The notes under the pieces are model-generated. The model saw nothing but the letters and a program-made list of their open reading frames with translations. It made no database searches and had not been told where the DNA came from. From the NCBI GenBank assembly GCA_013153895.1, contig JAADDN010000087.1:1-17195 (forward strand): a stretch of 17,195 nt of DNA, given 5' to 3'. Source of the stretch: Thermoproteota archaeon (GTDB lineage Archaea > Thermoproteota > Thermoprotei > Thermoproteales > Thermocladiaceae). This document shows, piece after piece, positions 12,964-17,195 of the stretch. Position numbers and translations under genes: made by a program. The first letter of the stretch is position 1, and each line of letters starts with the position of its first letter.

Positions 12964-13644
12964 ATGTCATCCTCAGACTTCACGAGAGGACAGCAGCTGA
13001 GTAAGGAGAGCGTAGTTCATGAGGTAGCTGGAGTACCCATAATAGAGGAGTGTCCAAGAGATCTAAAGTCTCTAGATGGATCAGAGATAAAGCTATTTGG
13101 AAAATGGAGTTACGAGGATGTCATAGTTAGAGATCCAGGTCTCAGAAGATACATATGTCTGAAACCAGTACTTCTACCACATACTGAGGGCAGGTATCAG
13201 AAGAGGAGGTTTGGTAAGGCTAAGATACCCATAGTCGAGAGACTCATAAACCAGTTAATGCATCCTGGAAGAAACTCGGGAAAGAAGCATAAGGCCTACA
13301 ATATCGTGAAGAGAGCATTCGACATAATATGGCTTAGGACAGGAAAGAATCCGATACAGGTACTAGTTGACGCTATAGTCAACGCAGCACCTAGAGAAGA
13401 GATAACTAGAATAGTCTATGGAGGTATAGCATACCCAGTCTCAGTAGACGTAGCTCCACAGAGAAGAGTAGACTTAGCCATAAGATGGATAACCGAGGGA
13501 GCTAGACAGTGCGCATATAACAATCCTAAACCAATAGAGGAGTGTCTAGCAGATGAGATAATTGCTGCATCAATGAACGATCCAAAGAGCTATGCTATAA
13601 GAAAGAGAGATGAAGTAGAGAGAATCGCAGCATCAGCTAGATAA
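12964..13644 (+). CDS. rps7: 30S ribosomal protein uS7
   Basis: The 226-residue protein matches archaeal uS7, which binds the 3' major domain of 16S rRNA and nucleates head assembly. Recognisable stretches are IPIVERLINQLMHPGRNSGKK, AYNIVKRAFDII, NPIQVLVDAIVNAAPREE, PQRRVDLAIRWITEGAR and the C-terminal SYAIRKRDEVERIAASAR. The N-terminal extension of about 50 residues is normal for archaea and eukaryotes. In many archaea rps7 follows rps12 and precedes EF-1 alpha; here neither is next to it, and it starts its own transcript. The following gene begins 9 bp after the stop and is likely cotranscribed. Confidence 0.95.
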   Translation: MSSSDFTRGQQLSKESVVHEVAGVPIIEECPRDLKSLDGSEIKLFGKWSYEDVIVRDPGLRRYICLKPVLLPHTEGRYQKRRFGKAKIPIVERLINQLMHPGRNSGKKHKAYNIVKRAFDIIWLRTGKNPIQVLVDAIVNAAPREEITRIVYGGIAYPVSVDVAPQRRVDLAIRWITEGARQCAYNNPKPIEECLADEIIAASMNDPKSYAIRKRDEVERIAASAR

Positions 13645-13653
13645 GTACCTCGA

Positions 13654-14340
13654 ATGTTACTGAGACAACTAAGAGAAGAGATTGAGCACTATCGTTCAAA
13701 AATATTAGAGAGATCACAAAGAAAATTGAAATTACTAGATGAACCATTAAGATCATTCGCATCCTCCCTAATCTATAGAGAGATAGTACATCCTCTACCT
13801 GAAAACAGGATAGGAGGACTACTCACATTATTTAGAATATTTACATTCCCAAGATCTAACCATAGAGCATTAAGAATATGCGTACAAGACAAGTTTGAAC
13901 ATATCTACATAACAACATTACTAGAATACTTAGCCTTGAGAGAATGCTACTTCAAGATGATGATAGGTTCTGGAAGAGCAGTATCAACATGTGAACTAAT
14001 TCTATCAGCAATAGACTCATACTGCTTATCAAGAATAGAGAAGATACTTGTAGAAACTTCATCAATAATAGAGAAGTTCGCGGGATATGATATCGATATA
14101 AGGAACGATCTCGCAAAGATAAGATTCTTCTTCAAGACCTATAAGACTATGAGAGTTCTCACTTATAGAATCTGTAGACTAGTTAATATAGATTTTGAAC
14201 ATATTGAGAACGTGTTCTCATTATGCATAAGAATAGAAGATGATCTAATTAGAAGAATGAGGTACATAATTAGACTCTTATCAACAGAGAATGAAACTAG
14301 ATCAGGACTATTACACTACCAGCTTCTTCAACTAACATAG
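13654..14340 (+). CDS. All-helical hypothetical protein downstream of uS7
   Basis: I do not recognise this 228-residue protein. It reads as almost wholly alpha-helical and basic (many Arg, Lys, Ile, Leu), with scattered cysteines but no clear metal-binding pattern, and no membrane segment. The ATG sits 9 bp after the uS7 stop with no Shine-Dalgarno motif and no TATA box of its own, so it should be read from the uS7 transcript. A nucleic-acid or ribosome-related role is a guess from charge and position only. Its end overlaps the phosphoesterase gene on the other strand by 9 bp. Confidence 0.6.
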   Translation: MLLRQLREEIEHYRSKILERSQRKLKLLDEPLRSFASSLIYREIVHPLPENRIGGLLTLFRIFTFPRSNHRALRICVQDKFEHIYITTLLEYLALRECYFKMMIGSGRAVSTCELILSAIDSYCLSRIEKILVETSSIIEKFAGYDIDIRNDLAKIRFFFKTYKTMRVLTYRICRLVNIDFEHIENVFSLCIRIEDDLIRRMRYIIRLLSTENETRSGLLHYQLLQLT

Positions 14341-15048
14341 AGGATACTCAGAAACTATCTTCAACTCAGGAAACTTCACAAGCTTTATCGTACAATCATC
14401 TATGATTACTAGTCCTCTAGAATCTGAGGGTGATATTATTGATCCTATAGGTCCACATCCACTTATCTTAGATCTCTCAGATAGGTGACCTACATGAACA
14501 ATCTTGTACTCTTTATCTACATATAGGAGATTTGTATGAGCTATAAACCACCAAGAATCTCTAGGCAATATTCCTCTAAGTCCTGCAATCTCCTCTTTCC
14601 TACGTGCTCTTCTAGCAGCTTCAATAAGTATCTTATTATCAGATATGTCTGGACTTAGAGCTTCTGGAAGAGCTATGTTAAGTTGAACATGTCCATGACT
14701 CATAACGATCTTGATACCTCTTATAGATTCTACATGGAAAGAGCATATCTTTAACATATGTGTACGAGTTGAAAACATGTCCAAGACATCTCTCCATTCT
14801 AAAATTATGCTATCTCTATCACCTGCAACATATATTATCTCTCTACAGCCTGATCTAACAATTCTATTAATGAATTTGTAACAATCCTTCTTCAATGAAT
14901 CTATGAATTGATATGTAACTCTTCTAGGAAAATCTAGAAAATCTCCAAGAATTACCAGCTTATCAGGACATAGCTTCTCCAGTATCGTAAGATCCTTAAA
15001 TGATAGTAATGTTGGTATATAACAGTTAGCTATAATGACGATCCTCAT
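14332..15048 (-). CDS. Degenerate calcineurin-like metallophosphoesterase
   Basis: From the ATG at 15048 the protein has 238 residues. It follows the calcineurin-like phosphoesterase order: first strand RIVIIANCYIP (expected D-x-H, here N-C-Y), GDFLDF at 35-40, AGDRD at 75-79 (expected GNHD), SHGH at 117-120, AHTN at 170-173 (expected GHTH) and VGH at 185-187. The metal-binding set is thus partly kept and partly lost; it may bind one metal, use different ligands, or be a non-catalytic regulator. The longer in-frame ATG at 15126 adds 26 residues before the first core strand. I prefer 15048 because a TATA box is 27 bp upstream and RIVIIA starts the fold; a second AT-rich box near 15148-15157 would fit 15126. 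LpxH-like enzymes share GDFxD, but lipid A is not expected in archaea. Confidence 0.62.
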   Translation of the reverse strand: MRIVIIANCYIPTLLSFKDLTILEKLCPDKLVILGDFLDFPRRVTYQFIDSLKKDCYKFINRIVRSGCREIIYVAGDRDSIILEWRDVLDMFSTRTHMLKICSFHVESIRGIKIVMSHGHVQLNIALPEALSPDISDNKILIEAARRARRKEEIAGLRGILPRDSWWFIAHTNLLYVDKEYKIVHVGHLSERSKISGCGPIGSIISPSDSRGLVIIDDCTIKLVKFPELKIVSEYPLC

Positions 15049-15070
15049 GAGATAGTACTTCTCGATCAAT

Positions 15071-15078
15071 AATAAATA
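15071..15078 (-). promoter_or_regulatory. TATA box for the phosphoesterase gene (supports ATG 15048)
   Basis: TATTTATT on the minus strand is centred 27 bp before 15048. It falls inside the longer reading frame from 15126, arguing for the shorter protein. Confidence 0.45.
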
Positions 15079-15126
15079 CCTATCCACACAAGTAACAGAG
15101 CTAGATTTATTGAAAGATATCTTCAA

Positions 15127-15323
15127 AACATTATCAAATTAATATGAAATATATATCGATTGTATAAATGTAAGTAAAAGGAGCATCAAATTCCCATTCT
15201 TAATATGAAGAAAAAATTTACCTAAATAAGAAATTAAGATAAGAAAACACGTAAAGCGTTCTCTATAGGTGACGTCTCTAATCGTGTAAGGATGATGTAC
15301 GATAAGTTTTCAAGTTACTTATT
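15127..15323. other. AT-rich intergenic region with no gene seen
   Basis: About 200 bp between the phosphoesterase frame and the tRNA. It is very A-rich on the plus strand. It holds a possible TATA at 15148-15157 and a weak stem (ACACG 15247-15251 with CGTGT 15283-15287). No open frame with a promoter, no C/D boxes in order and no tRNA structure are visible. Confidence 0.4.
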
Positions 15324-15442
15324 TGGAGCCCCGGCCGGGATTTGAACCCGGGACCTGCCGCTTTCTTGGCCGAGGGGCTCGCCCCGTGTTCCCCTCGGCG
15401 CCTTACAAGGCGGCCGCTCTGACCGGGCTGAGCTACCGGGGC
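15324..15442 (-). tRNA. tRNA-Thr (UGU anticodon), intron-containing, CCA encoded
   Basis: On the minus strand the cloverleaf is complete. The acceptor GCCCCGG (from 15442) pairs with CCGGGGC. The D arm is GCTC...GAGC with GG in the loop. The anticodon stem is GCCGC/GCGGC, with loop C-T-TGT-A interrupted after position 37. The T arm is CCGGG-TTCAAAT-CCCGG, the discriminator is U73, and CCA is encoded (15326-15324). Anticodon TGT is at 15407-15405, reading ACA threonine codons. The mature body is 75 nt plus CCA after removal of a 41-nt intron. U73 is common for archaeal tRNA-Thr. The GC content far exceeds that of the surroundings, as expected for a hyperthermophile tRNA. Confidence 0.95.
15363..15403 (-). 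other. 41-nt archaeal tRNA intron at canonical position 37/38
   Basis: The insert separates A37 from the 3' half of the anticodon stem. It contains a strong hairpin (GCCGAGGGG with CCCCTCGGC, loop about 12 nt), which can place the exon-intron junctions in a bulge-helix-bulge for the splicing endonuclease. The junction is ambiguous by about one base because A residues flank both sides. Confidence 0.9.
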
Positions 15443-15466
15443 TCTTCATCATTTTTTATTTTATCT

Positions 15467-15477
15467 CTTTTTTAAGC
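15467..15477 (-). promoter_or_regulatory. TATA box for tRNA-Thr
   Basis: GCTTAAAAAAG on the minus strand is centred about 30 bp before the mature 5' end at 15442, giving a leader of a few bases. Confidence 0.6.
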
Positions 15478-15545
15478 TTTCTTTTATGTGCCTCGCTTAT
15501 CCATGTTATGTAATTTTTTGATGATTAGTTTGCAACTTTGGTATC

Positions 15546-15554
15546 CTATTTATC
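15546..15554 (+). promoter_or_regulatory. TATA box for the TauE/SafE gene
   Basis: CTATTTATC is centred 31 bp before the ATG at 15581. The in-frame GTG at 15488 lies upstream of it, so 15581 is the likely start. Confidence 0.45.
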
Positions 15555-15580
15555 TCTCCACGATAATACCATACACAGCT

Positions 15581-16564
15581 ATGGCAAGTCAAGTAGCAAG
15601 ACAAGCATGGGTATACCTAGTGATAGTAGTAGGACTAGCACTCATATTCTCAATGATAGGTATAACGCAGGCAGCGACATCGCACGTCATATCTATACCA
15701 TTATGGTACTGGCCTGTTAGCTTGTTCTTTCTGACGCTAGGTATTGGAATGCTTGCACCAATGGCTGGAGTTGGTGGTGGAGTAATGTTTGTGCCTATAA
15801 CATCAGCTTTCTGGCCATTTCACATGGACTTTGTTAGAGGATGTGGACTATGTATGGCAATAACGAACGCGTTAACCTCATCACCAAAGTTCTTGAGAAC
15901 TGGACTAGGTAACATTAGAGTAGCATTACCACTAGTTACTGTAGGTACAGGTTCAGCCATTGCTGGAGCATGTCTAGGATTATACATTACACAAGCATTT
16001 CCATATGGTAAATATTATATTAAGATTGCTCTAGGAGCAATATTGTTCTTCATACTCGCAGTGATGGTGCTTAGTAAGAGAGTAGAGTTTCCAGAAGTTA
16101 AATATGTTGATAAATTCTCAAGATGGTTAGGATTGAGAGGATACTGGTACGAGCCATCTCTAGGTAGAGTAGTAGAATATCACTGTACTAGAGCAGGTCT
16201 AGGAATGTTAGCGTTCGTTGGAGTAGGATTTCTAGCAGGAATGTTTGGTCTTGGTGCTGGCTGGGCAAACGTACCAGTGCTGAACCTCATACTTGGAATG
16301 CCTATCAAAGCTGCAACAAGCACGAGCCTATGTATAATAACTATGACTGATGCTGCACCAGCAGCAATATACCTAGCTAAAGGTGCAATACTTCCACTAC
16401 TAATGATACCTGCAGTCCTAGGAATGTATATTGGTTCTAGAATAGGAGCATGGAGTGCTGTTATTGCGAGACCTAGAGTAATTAAATATATATTCTTTGC
16501 GATACTTGTATTTGCAGCTATAATGGATATATATAAAGGATTACATGGATTACATATGATATAG
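15581..16564 (+). CDS. TauE/SafE-family sulfur-anion or organoanion permease
   Basis: From the ATG at 15581 the protein has 327 residues and about eight membrane segments in two homologous halves. Each half starts with a glycine-rich re-entrant motif: PMAGVGGGVMFVP and, in the second half, GMFGLGAGWANVPV. This is the TauE/SafE (DUF81) fold, whose members export sulfite, sulfoacetate or taurine-derived anions, or import similar ones. Substrate cannot be read from sequence, but the aprA/qmo genes 11 kb away make sulfite or a related anion a reasonable guess. A longer frame from GTG 15488 adds 31 residues; the TATA box inside it argues against this. The next gene follows after 13 bp. Confidence 0.82.
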   Translation: MASQVARQAWVYLVIVVGLALIFSMIGITQAATSHVISIPLWYWPVSLFFLTLGIGMLAPMAGVGGGVMFVPITSAFWPFHMDFVRGCGLCMAITNALTSSPKFLRTGLGNIRVALPLVTVGTGSAIAGACLGLYITQAFPYGKYYIKIALGAILFFILAVMVLSKRVEFPEVKYVDKFSRWLGLRGYWYEPSLGRVVEYHCTRAGLGMLAFVGVGFLAGMFGLGAGWANVPVLNLILGMPIKAATSTSLCIITMTDAAPAAIYLAKGAILPLLMIPAVLGMYIGSRIGAWSAVIARPRVIKYIFFAILVFAAIMDIYKGLHGLHMI

Positions 16565-16566
16565 GA

Positions 16567-16573
16567 AGGGTGA
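16567..16573 (+). promoter_or_regulatory. Shine-Dalgarno site before the DUF1634-like gene
   Basis: AGGGTGA lies a few bases before the ATG at 16578, a good complement to the 16S 3' end. It is one of few clear ribosome-binding sites in the window and fits an internal operon gene, whereas the first genes of transcripts are leaderless. Confidence 0.6.
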
Positions 16574-16577
16574 GAAC

Positions 16578-17045
16578 ATGAGTTCGATAGAAGTTAAATT
16601 AGAAGAGAAGAAAGTTGAGGAGAGGAGGCCTGAGATGATTGAGGTACCAAAGGAGTATAAGGTATATGCTAGAATAATAGAGATCATGACTGGTATAGCA
16701 GTAGCAATAATGGTGCTCTCACTGATACTATATGGATCACATGCTCTGCCACCATATGTGACTCTTGCAGAGATTGTCAAGTATTGGAAGCTTGCAGCAA
16801 CAAAGTTCTGGATGGTGCTTAAAGGTATAAAGATACATGGATATGATTGGATATTTGCACATCTGGCGCATGCTGACATGATAGGAATGATAAGTGTACT
16901 GTTTCTAGCTACTGCATGTTTCGTTGGTAATATTGGGTTAGCGATATTTGCTGCTATGAGGAGAGATATACCACTGTTAACGTTTGCTGTGATTGAGTGT
17001 ATAATATTGTTGATAGGTTACCTGAAGCCTTATATAATGCTGTAA
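16578..17045 (+). CDS. Three-helix membrane protein, DUF1634-like partner of TauE/SafE
   Basis: The 155-residue protein has a charged N-terminal stretch (about 5-28, Glu/Lys/Arg) and then three hydrophobic segments near 33-52, 100-122 and 130-150. Small three-helix proteins of the DUF1634 family are frequently encoded directly after TauE/SafE genes in archaea and bacteria and are thought to be accessory subunits. Both the 13 bp spacing and the layout fit that pairing. The segment between the first and second helices (about 55-95, with KFWMVLKGIKIHGYDW) resembles the loop of this family. The exact role is unknown. It is translated from a Shine-Dalgarno site on the TauE transcript. Confidence 0.7.
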   Translation: MSSIEVKLEEKKVEERRPEMIEVPKEYKVYARIIEIMTGIAVAIMVLSLILYGSHALPPYVTLAEIVKYWKLAATKFWMVLKGIKIHGYDWIFAHLAHADMIGMISVLFLATACFVGNIGLAIFAAMRRDIPLLTFAVIECIILLIGYLKPYIML

Positions 17046-17054
17046 TGTCTATAA

Positions 17055-17071
17055 TTGTTTTCTCTTCTTTT
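17055..17071 (+). terminator. T-rich terminator after the permease operon
   Basis: TTGTTTTCTCTTCTTTT begins 10 bp after the last stop codon. No hairpin. From here to the window end (about 125 bp) only AT-rich non-coding sequence is seen; the next gene probably starts beyond the edge. Confidence 0.5.
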
Positions 17072-17195
17072 AAAATAGGTTTACGTATGTTTCCTTTCTA
17101 TATCTTTGAAAATCCATACATTACAAATCTCTCATTTTTCCATTTTTCCCTATCTTGTCTTCTCGTATCCTAAGAACAACATTATTTAGGAGTAT

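Noticed and set aside
17086..17172. Short ORF (28 codons) at the right edge
   Set aside because: The candidate TATA is only about 13 bp upstream, the composition is Phe/Ser-rich and it lies in a terminator region.
1..17195. CRISPR arrays, insertion sequences, integrases, origin repeats
   Set aside because: No regularly spaced repeats, no terminal inverted repeats and no transposase or integrase motifs were seen; the retropepsin-like gene has no retroelement partners.

Overview
The window looks like the chromosome of a thermophilic crenarchaeon (Thermoproteota). The evidence is archaeal information-processing genes (RadA, NOG1, a GPN-loop GTPase, uS7, zinc-type uS14), a tRNA-Thr with an intron at 37/38, TTTAAA-like TATA boxes about 25-33 bp before most start codons (leaderless transcription), and compact box C/D sRNA genes. 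The sulfur genes at the left edge suggest a dissimilatory sulfate reducer or relative. The known crenarchaeal sulfate reducers are Caldivirga, Vulcanisaeta and Thermocladium; assignment to that group is inference.

Layout. 1-4324: the end of adenylylsulfate reductase alpha (aprA), then a QmoC/HdrC-like Fe-S protein, a QmoB-type HdrA-MvhD flavoprotein and a QmoC/HdrE-like membrane cytochrome b. Together they form the APS-reducing, quinone-linked electron module. Each of the last three has its own TATA box. No qmoA is present here. 4347-6683: a two-winged-helix protein diverging from radA, which is followed by a 2H phosphoesterase (thpR). 6646-9700: an unrecognised acidic protein, two tandem box C/D sRNAs, a MobB-like protein with a C-terminal Fe-S domain, a LysZ kinase without a normal start codon, and a winged-helix regulator. 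9781-12871: NOG1, a small membrane protein, another C/D sRNA candidate, uS14 (54 aa), a retropepsin-like aspartyl protease and a GPN-loop GTPase. 12964-15048: uS7 with a helical unknown, and a degenerate calcineurin-like phosphoesterase. 15324-17045: the intron-containing tRNA-Thr(UGU), then a TauE/SafE permease with its DUF1634-like partner.

How it fits together. APS reductase takes electrons from the quinone pool through Qmo. The permease pair may move sulfite or another sulfur anion, and MobB may serve molybdopterin enzymes. Most of the rest is replication, ribosome and RNA-modification housekeeping. Genes are packed tightly, with convergent 3' ends overlapping by 8-38 bp at four places.

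Most worth a second look: up to four box C/D sRNAs (one can be assigned tentatively to 16S rRNA), the missing start codon of lysZ, the split QmoC without QmoA, sharp third-position T-depletion patches inside the apr/qmo and radA genes, and an uncharacterised degenerate phosphoesterase.
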